Part shown: positions 10,564 through 21,960 of the stretch, in pieces
How positions within the stretch are numbered: position 1 is the stretch's first letter
Layout: every line of letters starts with the position of its first letter
Origin: Tachypleus tridentatus
Taxonomy: Eukaryota; Arthropoda; Merostomata; Xiphosura; Limulidae
Direction of reading: 5' to 3'
DNA: 64,000 nucleotides
Assembly (NCBI RefSeq): GCF_004210375.1
Contig: NC_134834.1
Coordinates: 90,834,170 to 90,898,169, forward strand
Made by a program: the position numbers and the translations under genes
Notes under the pieces: generated by a model
The model's input: the letters and a program-made list of their open reading frames with translations, nothing else
What the model was told of the DNA's origin: nothing
Database searches by the model: none

Positions 10564-13500
10564 CTGAAAAATGTGTAAGTGAACAGTTACAATTTACAAT
10601 TGTTTTTAAAAACACACAACTTTCACACATTATATATGATCTATCCAAATGGATTACATTTCAAGTCAAACAAATATTTTACAATTAAATCTTATCTTGG
10701 GAATATACTTTTGCACTTACATTAGCACAGCTTAGGCACATGTATTTTATTATTTAGAATTATTTCAAAAGTTAATCACTAAAAATATAAGACTGTATGT
10801 ATTCACATGCACAGAGTTGTTCTAAAAGAAGTTAGGAAAGCCACAAGCTTTCAATACCAAATTAATTCTTGCAAAAGGAACTTTTGAACATAATTTCTTA
10901 TCATTGTCATCTATATACCTCACTACAAAGAATTTCAAAACAGGAACAGTACTATACACCACACATTGAGTACATCAGTATTTCTCTGTATATTAATGTG
11001 TTTTGGTGAACCAAGAGGTACAATAATTTCTTTATGGAACTTGTACTCTGGATAGGGTTATTTCAGATAAAGCTCCTACAAATTAACTTATGGATAGATA
11101 AGTCCTAAATCTAATCAGATAACAAGTATCACAAAGCAAATAGCAATTCAATGTGTTTGAAAAAAAGCTTCTATTTAAAATTCATAAAGACTTTATTATT
11201 TTAGGTAATGCAAATACCTAGTGCACATTATTTTGTACAGTCTCTCACTCTTATGTGTACCACAGCTACACTCAAAATTTTTATTATGCACAGATAAATA
11301 TTAAAGAGAAAACATTTTGTTTAAATGTTTGTATCTTATTGTTTTGTACTTGATTTCTTTAAAACCAGATAATAATTTTTGCAACCTGTGTAAAATAAAA
11401 CATACAGTAGTTCACCTTCTCTAACAGTTTCCAGTTCTGGAAATTCGCCTCCTGGAATGTATCCTGAGCTTTCCAAGTTTATTTTGGCCTTTGTTAAAAC
11501 CTGTATAAATGAGGCATATAAATAAGGTTCAAGTTATTCATAAAACCTGACTAACTTAAATCAATGTAATTTTCATAACTTTTAAAATTGTAGTACATTT
11601 AGAAAACCTACAAAACTAATAGATAAAAATGTATATGGATTTTGATATAGAAATCCATTTTTCTTACATTTGCAGTACAGTTCACATATATACATAAGTA
11701 TATAATATCTGAACTATAAGATCATGTATACAATAACAAAATAGAAGAAAATTATACACCTACATAACCAGTATAGTGGTCCTTTAGATTGTATCTATCT
11801 CAAGCTCAGGGAACACTCAGAAACTGTTAATTGATACATCTACCTCAAAGATTGTATTAAAATGTTTAAAACTATGAATTGTTTACCACTATTTCAACCC
11901 CATAATCTCTTCAGAGTGTTTTAAATAAATAGATCTCAAATACATGAGGTTGCAAAGATGTAAGAATTATGTTTTCATATTAGCAAACAGTCTAATGTTT
12001 ATTCTTTACAAAGAAGGCAAATACTTAAATATCCTGATTTATGTTTCTTTACATTTCCCTAATATTAACTCAGCAATGTAATGTTCTGACAGTACAAACA
12101 GTTTAATAAAGTAAGACAGTTTTACCACAGAAACAAAATATAACCAATTAAATATAGAAATATATTTTGTTTAATTACTAAATTGTTTAGGCACATGTTG
12201 CTGTCTTAAATTGTATTAAGTTTCAAAAAACCCAACAAAAGCAATCCTGTAAAACTTGTATGAAAGCAAGCACAGAACTATTAAATGTTTGAATTTCAAT
12301 TGTCTTACATTTTATGCTTAAACAGAAACTTCAGCTTTATGAGAAGAAACAACTTGAGGTGACATTACTGCTTCAGTTGAAATAAGTTTCTAATTCATAT
12401 GAAAGTAACTTGTGTAGTTTAAACTTCTTTTTTTTTAATAAAAAGGACATTCTATTTAAAATCATGTTAAAAGTATTTATTACAACATGAAGTCCTATAT
12501 ACAGGTAAAATTTGCTTTCAAGCATAGAAACATTCACACCTATCTTTTAATTGTTTATATCCATATACAAGCTTTACAAAACATACAACGTAGCTCCATT
12601 AAATGCATGGTAAAAATTCAAATTATGCTTTACTGCTAATACTAAAAGTGTTCAGTTTAATTTAAACTTAACATTTCAGACAAAAGTTTAGTACACAAAT
12701 ATGCTATGTTTACAAAGGCAATCATTATAGTTTTGGGACTGGTTTTCTGTATGTAATTTAACACGTCCAGTGTTTCTAGTAGTCAAGAAGTTTAATCCTT
12801 AATTATCCTGTTAAACCTATTTACAATAAATTTCTTTATCTTACACATTCTTGTTCAGGTATTAGTGCCATTTAATGTCTCACACCCTTAAGATTTTATT
12901 AACATATTTTTTTTTCATCTATCAAGAACGGTCAAGTGAAGAACTTTCTTATAAAGGCTTGGTTTTATTTCTTCAGTTCATAGAAAAACACCAAAACTAA
13001 CTTTGCTTTATTCTTCACAAGAATAAAGGTTATTTATATTTCTTTTTCTAAATTTAATATGTCGTATAACATTAACAATGCAAAACAAACTTATGGTAAT
13101 AGAAGATCATTTAGACTGCTCTTCATTTACAAAAAAGTAATCAGAAAAAGAATCAAAACCCAACTGTATGCATGTAGTCTGGAATGTATATAACTATAAA
13201 ATAAATGTTTAACGTGAGTTTAAACTAACAGAATCAAAACCCAACTGTATGCATGTATGGAATGTATATAACTATAAAATAAATGTTTAACGTGAGTTTA
13301 AACTAACAGAATCAAAACCCAACTGTATGCATGTAGTCTGGAATGTATATAACTATAAAATAAATGTTTAACGTGAGTTTAAACTAACAGAATCAAAACC
13401 CAACTGTATGCATGTAGTCTGGAATGTATATAACTATAAAATAAATGTTTAACGTGAGTTTAAACTAACAGAATCAAAACCCAACTGTATGCATGTAGTC

Positions 13501-16500
13501 TGGAATGTATATAACTATAAAATAAATGTTTAACGTGAGTTTAAACTAACAGCAAATACCACACAACGAGAAATTTAAAATATGTCACCTTATAATTTTT
13601 GCAGTGTAATTATTATACAGTACATGGTTTGAAACATCACATTTAACTTTAGACAAATGGTACCCATATTCACATGCACACACACATATACAATGAATGT
13701 GAAGCCTGAATGAGTAACACGAACACATTATCCATAATGGATGTACTATTATGAAGTGTATTATTAGGGTGAACAGTCGGAAAGTATTTTGACAAGTGGT
13801 AATTAGTTCACCAGATTTTTTTTTAAAACGTTTCTTGTTTTCCAGGAAAGCATCATTCGACAAATGACATCTAACAATTATTGAAGCATTTGTTTAATTG
13901 CATCACAATAAAAACTACTATATTTTTAACATTTAACAAGAATTAATTGGCCCATCAACAGCATCCTATTTCCCTCTAACACTCTTGAAACTCTCTCTTC
14001 CTATATCTAACCCTAATCTCCAACATACTCATCCAATCAGCTTCCAGAACACCTGAAAACAAAGATGGTCTACCCTCACAGAAAAATAAAACTGCTTTAG
14101 CTGGAGTATTGTCCAAGTCGTTATTTGTTTGTAGTTGAGCACAAAGCTACGAAATGGGTTATCTATGCTGTGCCCACCACAGGTATCAAAACCCAGTTTT
14201 TTAATGTGATAAGTCTTCAGACTTACTGCTGTGTTACTGAGTCACTTGTCAGAGTGTTCTCTTACTGTGAGTTTAACAACTGCTACTCTTAAACAATACT
14301 TGTTGCAGGTTTATTCAATAAAAGGAGAAATATTTTAAAGTGGCATACCTCAAACAGTTTCTTTAACAATATATCAACCATCTTGTACTGCTTCTCAAAA
14401 TCAGCAAATGACACAATTGTCTTTACAACTTCAAGTTGCTCTTTTCTTTTATGCTGGAAAAGAACTTTATCTAAATAGTGTAACAACTAAGGAAGTTTTC
14501 AGATTTATGAAGTTTTTCTCATAATTAAGACTATATGTTTGTGTATTCAACCATGAATATGTAAAATATTTTCACTTAAACTGGTGAAATACCTGGCTAC
14601 AATCCATAGTAATAGTTTAAATATACTGTTAAACACCTCAACATCAAAGGTGTCTTCTTCCTATAAATATAGATACCAGTTTATGTTAAATAATTTGATA
14701 CTGGATTTTGTCAGATGCAATGCTACATTAAGTTTTGAAACTAAAGAAGAAAATCTACCTTTAACACTGTCTATACACAAACAAGATTGTAAGGGAACAA
14801 GTAACAGTACTTAAAGCTTAGTTATTCAAGGTTCTTCTTAAACTTTTATAGTAAATTTTACACACAAAGCATAAAAGAATTTCAGCAGGCATAATCTAAG
14901 GAAACAAAGAATTTACTTTTTTTCATCTTATGAGTATATTGTGGTGCTTATCAATCTGAAGAGAAATGTTCCTATATGATAGCTTTGTGCTATATACTTA
15001 AGATAACAGGCTAAGAGAACACTAGATTATGATTTGGAAACGAAAACACATACTTGGGTCCAGTTAAAACACATACTTGGGTCCAGTTAAAACACATGCT
15101 TGGCTCCAGTTAAGCTCTTTTATTCTTTTTTTTTTTTTTTTGACAGGTTGGTTGTTTTATGGATTAAGTTGCCATTAGCAACAGCAAAGATTAGCACTTT
15201 ACAAGTTTAAAAAGAAAAGCTCTAATAATGAATGAGTTTAAGTTTTTACTTTTTTTCAAGAATAAATATGAACAACCTTTAAGAGCCAAGTGATCACTCA
15301 CCGTCTGTATAAATATCTGTAAACTGAGAAAAAGGCAGTCACATGTTGCATAAGTATCTGTAAATTGAATCAATAATATATTTTATTAATTGCATATGGA
15401 TTCAGAACTAGCTTAAACCTCTTAAGCTGGCAACACCTTATGAAATGTTATTAGAATTATGTCCAAAAATATTGCTAATGGTTAAGGTACTATCTGTTGA
15501 ATCAGTTCATCCAGTATAGACTGCTATGTAACACTGACTTACAAATTTAAAATGTATTTCCAATAAAGCTTACCACTTATAGCTATTATTCAACTATCAG
15601 GGTATCTTCTTTGCCTGTCTAAGCATTAGTCAGACTTTTAATGCTTTCTTCAGCCTTTAATACACATGCAACTGCCTTTGGCAATATTTGTCTCATGATA
15701 CTCTCCACCTATTATACTGTACATAAGCACTCATTCAGATAACTTTATCACTTTTTTGAGACTAATACCATCACAGTCTCTAACACTGATTCTTAGTGGT
15801 GATGTAGGGTGGGAGAATGTTAGTGCAGGTAAGTATTATTAAAAATACATTTTCACTTTAGGAAAATGTTAACTTTCAAAACATACCTCTGCTGACACTT
15901 ACAGCTGGAATCCCAAATTCAGAACAGAGAGAGGCTGGTGAGTGCATTATCCTTACTAAATTTTATAAATAAAGCAGAAAAGAATTCCACAAGTGTACCA
16001 AGATAAGAATGGTACTCAAGTGGAGGAACCATAATACATCTGGAATGGGTATACTCTTCACCCTGAGCTTAGTTTCTGTATCAAGGGTGGAATAGTACAT
16101 GAGTAATCATCACTATAGGCCAGTCCCAACCAGTAGGCAAAAGTTCCATTACTTGGGGTTGAAATTAAGGGGGTCTTGGTCCCTATATCTCATGTTGGGT
16201 CAGAGTAAACTATCGCTCTACTAATGTTTTAATTAGTGCCTCTATCATACTGAGGGCAAGAATGCTGACTTCAAAAGGCAAGTTTTATCTTACTCACCCC
16301 TAAATGATAGTGCTTTATTTTCATATTTTATTATGTTTTTATTTATTTAATTAATTTTTTTATGTTTATCTTTTTCTTGTTCTTATTTTAACTTGGGAGA
16401 GCAGTCACCTTCCCTCAACTGTCTGCAGACAGTGAAGGGTGATAGAGGTATGAGGTATTGTGGGCTTGAGCACTCACATCTTGCTCTCCTGATTTCTAAT

Positions 16501-18286
16501 TTTTATGTAAGACTAGCTAATTAGAGGTTAAGACTGATAGATGGTGTATCCCCATTGCAATGTGGGTCCTACTTCTTCAGTCACCTCCAAAACCTAGAAT
16601 ACATTTTATAATCCCACATTGTAGCTTGTACCCTAGGATTCATTTTTTAAAATATACAGCATATTTTGCTTCATGTTAATGTGTTTTGTTTATGGCTTGA
16701 AAATTTATGGTTATAAATATATATATACGTACACTATCGATAGGATCCCAACCTGTACTTATAAAGTGATACATTCTGAAAAAACCATAATCATGACAAA
16801 TAAGCAAGCAATACCTAAGTGAACAAACCTCTTCCTCCACCAGAAGAAGCCTGAAAGGCACCAGTCCAAGCCTGAAATCTCAAGATCACATATGCCTTAC
16901 TCAACTAAAGGAACAGAACTCATCTAGTCTAGAATTATGAACATTCATATTCTCTCTCTCCCAAAATGAGTAGGCAAGGAGTCTTCCATTTGAACCTGGA
17001 ATTATGAGAAAAACATAAAGCAACTGTGCTCAATCAAAGATCCTTTGACAAGATAAGACTCGTCCCAAGAAAGGAGTTCCTGTGAAGGCTCATAATTTAC
17101 TCTATAAGAAAACCCATACCATGAGACCTTGCCTGTTAAAGAGCAAGAAGGATGAAAACATTTTGTGTGAGGAACCCTCATCATCCATCCATACTCTGTT
17201 GTTCCTGACTGTCAGTACATGTACCATATCCGTGAAGAGAATGGAACTCTAAGTAAGGTGGCAGTAAAGGAACCCAATTTGTAGTAACATTCCAGTGTCA
17301 ATGTAATCTGCCCCAAATGAAACAAACAAGATGTATCACAATTTTTTTATCATTTGGAATAAATATCCTTTATGTAGTAGAATGTCAACAAAAGTACTTT
17401 AAGTACCACTACTGGGATAAACATGCAATAAAATATACCCCTAAATAACATATCACTAGCAAAGTAAACAAAAGGTTAAAGAGATACAAAGGTAATACAT
17501 GGGCATATAAAAAAAAAAAAGACTTCAAAATCACATCTGATGCAAAAATGTTCTACAATGAATCTTATTTTTTAGAATTTTGTATTACCTGTAATAGTTT
17601 ATATCATTCCTCACAAAGAGAAATATATATAAATCAGTTGAGTTTTCATTGTTATGAACTTAGATACCAAGATACTGTGGTTGGTTTATTTAGATTAACA
17701 GTTTATTGTTTATATTTCATATTAAAAGAAATAAACAAATGACATACTAAAGATCTCATTGATCCTTTAAATAAATTATGAAATGTCAGTAAACAGACCT
17801 TACACTAGAAGAACGTTATTCTTATAAATGTTTATTAGTAATAAAACAAATAGCAGATTTGTACACTAACAGTTAAATGGTAAATGAAATATTTAATAAA
17901 TAAAATTTATACAAATAACTCACCTTAAATACAGATCCCTCTCCTTACATTAGTTTCATTAAAAAAAATAAAATTACATTTTATTCATCCTACATACAAC
18001 CCACAATTTAATAGTAAATTTTGAAGTATAAAAAAATAATAAAATGCTACAATTCTCGGTGAATAAATTGTATTAATGCTTTGCATCTAATGCATCATCT
18101 CAAAAGGATACAAAGCATCTCTGGGTTATTTTCTATTGTAGAACTACCTGCAGATGTTTTTTCACTTTTATTTTCATCTACAGGTTTGGTAGTTTCGGAT
18201 GCACTGCAGATATTGTAGAAGAGTCCATTTCCTCCTAAATGTCCAGCTAAAAAAAGAATCATCAACATCATTGGCTTCGAAATCAT
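10385..18286 (-). CDS. CCDC134: CCDC134-like gene (coiled-coil domain-containing protein 134), four exons, 3' incomplete
   Basis: Exons 18286-18148, 14470-14349, 11500-11416 and 10563-10385 join with phases 1, 0 and 1, all with GT-AG ends, and give about 175 codons without a stop. The product starts with a signal peptide, followed by a charged linker. Then come KRKEQLEVVK and KQYKMVDILLKKLFE (human: KRREQLLALK and QQYKILDVMLKGLFK), then LLENTALFGEILLRLP (human: VVENTAFFGDVVLRFP) and FANSTGLYD (human: FCNQTGVFN). Human comparisons are from memory. CCDC134 is a small secretory-pathway protein; in mammals it is ER-resident or secreted, ends with an ER-retention-like motif, is linked to quality control of the chaperone GRP94, and was also described as a secreted MAPK inhibitor. 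The lysine/glutamate-rich last exon, expected in phase 0, was not found. Domain identity is strong; the function in this animal is inferred. Confidence 0.88.
10564..11415 (-). other. CCDC134-like intron 3
   Basis: AT-rich intron of 852 bp between exons 3 and 4. I see no recognisable repeat or conserved element in it. Confidence 0.75.
11416..11500 (-). CDS. CCDC134: CCDC134-like exon 3
   Basis: The 85-bp exon encodes VLTKAKINLESSGYIPGG and EFPELETVRE, the counterpart of the human VLTAADVLPDGPFPQ segment. Acceptor TTTATACAG|, donor GAAG|GTGAAC. It enters in phase 0 and leaves in phase 1, matching both neighbours. Confidence 0.87.
13149..13550. repeat. Minisatellite, 81-bp unit x 5
   Basis: Five head-to-tail copies start at 13149, 13230, 13308, 13389 and 13470. 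The second lacks GTC in the CATGTAGTCTGG block, making it 78 bp; the others look identical by eye. The unit contains AACCCAACTGTATGCATG and AACGTGAGTTTAAAC. Near-identity points to recent expansion within the intron. There are no spacer-like differences between units, so it is not a CRISPR array. Confidence 0.97.
14124..14245 (-). repeat. SINE2 copy
   Basis: Reverse copy: GAGCACAAAGCTAC, then TGCTGTGCCCACCACAGGTA, then ATCAAAACCCAG and the complement of the A-box region. It ends 104 bp short of the exon 2 donor. Confidence 0.85.
14349..14470 (-). CDS. CCDC134: CCDC134-like exon 2
   Basis: The 122-bp exon completes an Asp codon begun in exon 1 and encodes KVLFQHKRKEQLEVVK, then KQYKMVDILLKKLFE. 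Acceptor CACTATTTAG| precedes 14470 and donor GAG|GTATGC follows 14349. A second AG just upstream (exon start 14486) would be phase 0 and would not fit exon 1, so 14470 is preferred. Confidence 0.88.
15043..15111. repeat. Tandem repeat, 23-bp unit x 3
   Basis: Three copies of AAAACACATACTTGGGTCC plus AGTT. The third has ATGCTTGGC in place of ATACTTGGG. A poly-T run of 16 follows at 15126. Confidence 0.95.
15126..15141. repeat. Poly-T run
   Basis: A 16-base homopolymer of T, ended by GACAGG. On the minus strand it could be an eroded poly-A tail, but no element body could be attached to it. Confidence 0.9.
15790..17320. repeat. Lower-AT tract, possible unnamed dispersed repeat
   Basis: This part of intron 1 is visibly less AT-rich than its surroundings and resembles old mobile DNA, with stretches such as GGGTGGGAGAATG, CCAGTCCCAACCAGTAGG and TTGCTCTCCTGATTTC. 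No long open frame, terminal repeats or known domain could be seen. It starts next to a hairpin at 15829-15902. Whether it is one element or several is unknown. Confidence 0.4.
18148..18286 (-). CDS. CCDC134: CCDC134-like exon 1 (start codon and signal peptide)
   Basis: ATG at 18286 opens a hydrophobic N-terminus (MISKPMMLMILFLAGHLG), a plausible signal peptide, followed by a Ser/Thr/Lys/Glu-rich linker. The donor is CAG|GTAGTT after 18148, phase 1. This phase pairs exactly with the acceptor at 14470, which supports the exon although N-termini of this family are poorly conserved. Later in-frame ATGs at codons 6, 7 and 9 could also initiate. Confidence 0.75.
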
Positions 18287-18560
18287 AATTAGCGCGCAAT
18301 ATATATATATCTAAATGATAATAAACAAGCAAATCATTCTCGTGTTTTACGTATAAGAATTGAACCCCAAATATACAATGTAAACAAACGCATCTTGTGA
18401 TATTTTATACACTCGAGTAACACAATGTTCTCTGCTGAAGATCGCGATTTCTGCGCCCTCTGTTAAAATACGTATTTCGATATAATATTTTACAACATTC
18501 AAATAATTTGTATTTAATTCATAATTAATATAGTTTATTTGCTCCAACTAAAACCTTTGC
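18287..18560 (-). promoter_or_regulatory. Putative promoter and 5' flank of the CCDC134-like gene
   Basis: This is the sequence directly upstream of the start codon. It contains AGCGCGCAAT, an ATCGCGAT palindrome at 18441-18448, and TGCGCCCTCTG at 18452-18462, whose complement CAGAGGGCGCA matches the core of the animal CTCF motif. CpG-containing words cluster here in an otherwise AT-rich setting. A TATA box or initiator could not be fixed; the role is inferred from position. Confidence 0.35.
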
Positions 18561-19105
18561 TGAAAAGAAGTCACAGTCAATGATAAAATTCTGTTAAGAA
18601 TGATACTGACCGGTTGATTTATTATTTTCAGTGGTTCTTAATTAGGGATAAGTATGTTTAAAATTTGTGTTTCTTACCTGGTCATTTAACACACATGTTT
18701 CACAACGTACTTTTCAAGTTGAAAATACCAAATACATGAGTACCATATTTATTACACAAATATACAACTACGGACTTGTACTATTTTATACTCTGCTGTT
18801 TCTGTATATCATTCAAATTACCTGCGACTCAATAAAATCAATAACTGATTTCAAATGCAAATCTTCTATTTTTCTTTCTTTTAAAAGTGTAGTCACCACA
18901 AACTAGGGTGTTTTTTTTTTCACGAAATTAAACCTTAAGTCCGAGTAATGCTTAGATAACTTTCTCTCTGTTTCAGTCATATTATTGCATACGTTATGAA
19001 ATTTAGTTCATTCAAACGTTCTTTTTATAAACATAAAATATTATTTATACATTTTTCTCCGGTGGCCCAGCGTCATGTTTAAGAATTTATATCACTAGAG
19101 TTTAT

Positions 19106-19388
19106 GGTTTGTTTGTTTGTTTGTTTTGGATTTCGCGCAAAGCTACACGAAAGCTATCTGCGCTAGCCGTCCCTAATTTAGCAGTGCAAGACTAGAGGGA
19201 AGGCAGTTAGTCATCACTACCAACCGCCAATTCTTAGGCTACTCTTTTACCAACGAAAAGTGTGATTGAGCATCACATTATAACGCCCCCATGACTGAAA
19301 GGGCAAGCATGTTTGGGGTGACGGGGATTCGAACCCGCTACCCTCAGATTACGAGTCGAGTGCCTTAACCACCTGACCATGTAGGGCC
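19106..19388 (-). repeat. SINE1 copy, old subfamily
   Basis: Full-length reverse copy: GTTT-repeat tail at left, complete body, and head with B box GGTTCGAATCC (complement). It carries the CACTCGACTCGTAATC-type head of the old subfamily. A few substitutions only. Confidence 0.95.
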
Positions 19389-20057
19389 AGAGTTCATGTT
19401 GCTATCTCCATGGCGGACACAATGTAGATGGTAAGTTCATATTGTAGTGTTAGCAATAAAACATATTTTACATATCTGAAGTGAGGATACAGTTAAAATG
19501 TAGTATTTTAACATAGTAAAGTAACAATATACTCTAGAATTAATCAATGAGTGAGATACATTTACATTTTTATTTAAAATATGAAACAGCTTTTTTTCCT
19601 ATAATTTATTGGATCAACTAGTCAACAAAATTTCATACAGCAGTGAACTATCTTAAATATTTGCATACTAATAGTGAATAAATAGCAATATAAGAAATAT
19701 GTATGTTATTATTATCATATTATATTTTAGAATGTAAGTAAAATCTACGATAAAAGCCGTTAAAGTTATACAACCTTCATAAATTATTGAAATGTAATAA
19801 AATATTCAAGTTATTTCCAACTTAGTGGGAAAGTTGTATCACAATTTAAACTGCTTCAACAGTGAAATTGCAAGTTTCAAATATTTCTTCAATCCACTGT
19901 GAACGTTTGTTGAATATGACAAATAAAATGCAAAGATGTTTGAATTTATTTACAAATCATCAAAAACACATATCTTTCACTTCCTCAATATTTTATGAAC
20001 TATAGAAATTTGTGAAGGAAACACGAAGACAGAGATTTTTCTTAGTTTATGAAAAAC

Positions 20058-20074
20058 ATATATATATATATATA
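20058..20074. repeat. TA microsatellite
   Basis: About eight and a half TA units in AT-rich sequence. Confidence 0.9.
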
Positions 20075-21064
20075 CTTGGTTTTATGTGCTATACCAGCAA
20101 TGTTAGTTTTTAAATATAAATCTAGATAATTCCATAAAAATACTTTAGTTATCACATATATGCAAGTGTGCATACTTCTGTATCCCTAAAAATCAAAATG
20201 GTTTATGGTATATGCGAAGTGTCTGTAAGTATTTTTCACGTGCTACTAAAAGTCACGTGTGGTAATCCATTGCACCCATATCTCAGTATACACTAAAGTC
20301 AAGAATGTCTCCGTGAAGCGACAACACTGCTTCTAACATTAAGAGTAGTAATTTTATTGGAACGGAGTAGAACGCAGTAGTCTTTAGCATTTATAAGCTT
20401 TGAAATGCATATAACCAGACAATTCAAATTTGACCACTAGGAACTCACTTTGAAACTTATAAAGAATGACTAAACGAAGAAAATGTTATTATAAGTTTTT
20501 AACGCAGTTACAATTATACTACGTATTGACAAGTTTAGTCATAATCAAGTACAAATAGCTTGTTTGGACATACACAACACCTCGATCGTAGATTGCCAAG
20601 CAGCTATTGAAACAAAATTATTTATCAATTGTATAATTAAATTTTAAACAAAAATCCACGCGTCAACAAACACAAAATGAAAAAATCCGTCTGAACTTTA
20701 AACTATATTTGTTTGTTATTTGACAGATAACTCGTTATCTTCGCCATAATTATTTCAAATACATTTAGGCTCCTATTCCAAAGGAACAACAGGTGCTTAT
20801 CTAAATAAATAAACATATGTCTGCATGATAATCTGATAAATTTTAAGATAGCTGGACTATAACTGCTTACAAAATTCAATATTTTTTCTATTGCGGGAAC
20901 GTATAATTAAAACAAGTTATCAGTTCTTTTAACAATGTACTCCTGTAGGTCAGCGGTAAGCCTTACAATTCTGAAATTCGGGGATAGATTTTCTGGAGTT
21001 GATAGAGTGCAGATAATCTATTCTGTAGTTTTTAGACGGAAACAAACTCTTTGTGATCGTAAGT

Positions 21065-21193
21065 TGCTTAATACGTGTGTAGGTATAACTGCATGCTTTA
21101 TATTGAATGCTTAATACGTGTGTAGGTATAACTGCATGCTTTATATTGAATGCTTAATACGTGTGTAGGTATAACTGCATGCTTTATATTGGA
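21065..21193. repeat. Tandem repeat, 43-bp unit x 3
   Basis: Three copies start at 21065, 21108 and 21151 and contain GCTTAATACGTGTGTAGG and ACTGCATGCTTTATATTG. The third ends GGA instead of GAA. Near-identical units imply recent expansion. Confidence 0.96.
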
Positions 21194-21549
21194 TTTTACT
21201 GATTATTATTTCTTAAAAATAAAAAGTGTCCTAGAAGAGCAATATCTAAGGTTATCTGAAGTTTTAACTTTTGCCTGTTTTTTAAATATATTCAGTTTCC
21301 ATAACCGGACTAATAATATATGAAACGTTATTATCTTACTTGAATGCTGTTTCCCATGTTACGTTTTCTTCTTTGTTAACATCGTTTTGTGTGTAAATTT
21401 TAAATGAAGAGAAATATTTAAGAGGTTATAACAAAGTAGTAGATGTGCTACATTATTTACTAGACGTACTTCTGCAGGGTTTTGTAATGTTATATTTCAA
21501 GAGAAGATAAAATCCAAATTAAGAGCAACAAATATTTTTATTTCTTGCT

Positions 21550-21780
21550 TTCGAAGCTCATATATCGTGCTGTGTTGTTGTATACAGAGTGCATAATTCT
21601 TTTCCTGATTCATTGTATGCGCACGTTTTACTGATGTTACGACAACACAGATTGCAACGTCCTACATGTGATGTCAATTTAGTGTCTCCTAACTAACTGA
21701 CAGAAAACACACTACTGTAAGAGTGAGTAAAACAGATGACCCATCCAGACGGCTTACGACCTTCTTTCATGGGAAATTAA
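21550..21780. repeat. Unnamed dispersed repeat R2, copy 1
   Basis: Shares ordered blocks with 42630-42872: CAGAGTGCATAA, TTTTACTGA, ATGTGATGTCA, AACTGACAGA, ACACACTACT, GATGACCC and GGCTT...GACCTTCTTTCA. It has no open frame. The second copy lies in the same orientation about 21 kb away. Confidence 0.7.
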
Positions 21781-21960
21781 GCATATGTAACCCCGGATTA
21801 AGGCATGGGCTTACCGGGCTGAAGCCCATGGCTTCACATTAATTAGGGAGCCTCAGGCTATGACTATAAATCTATTGCACATGGAGATTCTGTCTCAAGG
21901 GGGTCTCTATAAGTTGAAAAGCCTAGGGCCAATAAAACCCTTAATACGGCATACAGTGCA
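21781..21960. other. GC-richer island with a perfect hairpin
   Basis: Directly after repeat R2 the sequence becomes GC-richer. CATGGGCTT (21804-21812) and AAGCCCATG (21822-21830) form a perfect 9-bp stem around a 9-base loop. AGCCTCAGGC and GCCTAGGGCC follow. It resembles the end of an old DNA transposon, but no matching second end was found. Confidence 0.35.

Larger units (their letters stand above)
11501..14348 (-). other. CCDC134-like intron 2
   Basis: An AT-rich intron of about 2.8 kb. It contains the five-copy 81-bp minisatellite at 13149-13550 and a SINE2 copy at 14124-14245. Nothing else stands out. Confidence 0.75.
14471..18147 (-). other. CCDC134-like intron 1
   Basis: A 3.7-kb intron. 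It holds a 23-bp x 3 tandem repeat (15043-15111), a poly-T run (15126-15141), an unusual tract of lower AT content at about 15790-17320 that includes a hairpin with splice-donor-like ends, and otherwise AT-rich sequence without recognisable elements. Confidence 0.7.

Noticed and set aside
13149..13550. CRISPR-like array
   Set aside because: The units are contiguous and identical with no unique spacers, inside an animal intron.
14471..14486. Alternative exon 2 start at 14486 in the CCDC134-like gene
   Set aside because: The upstream AG gives phase 0, which does not fit the phase 1 donor of exon 1. The acceptor before 14470 fits exactly.
14607..14660. Possible micro-exon on the minus strand (EEDTFDVE)
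   Set aside because: It has splice-like ends, but its phase fits neither exon 1 nor exon 2, and the direct junction between those two works.
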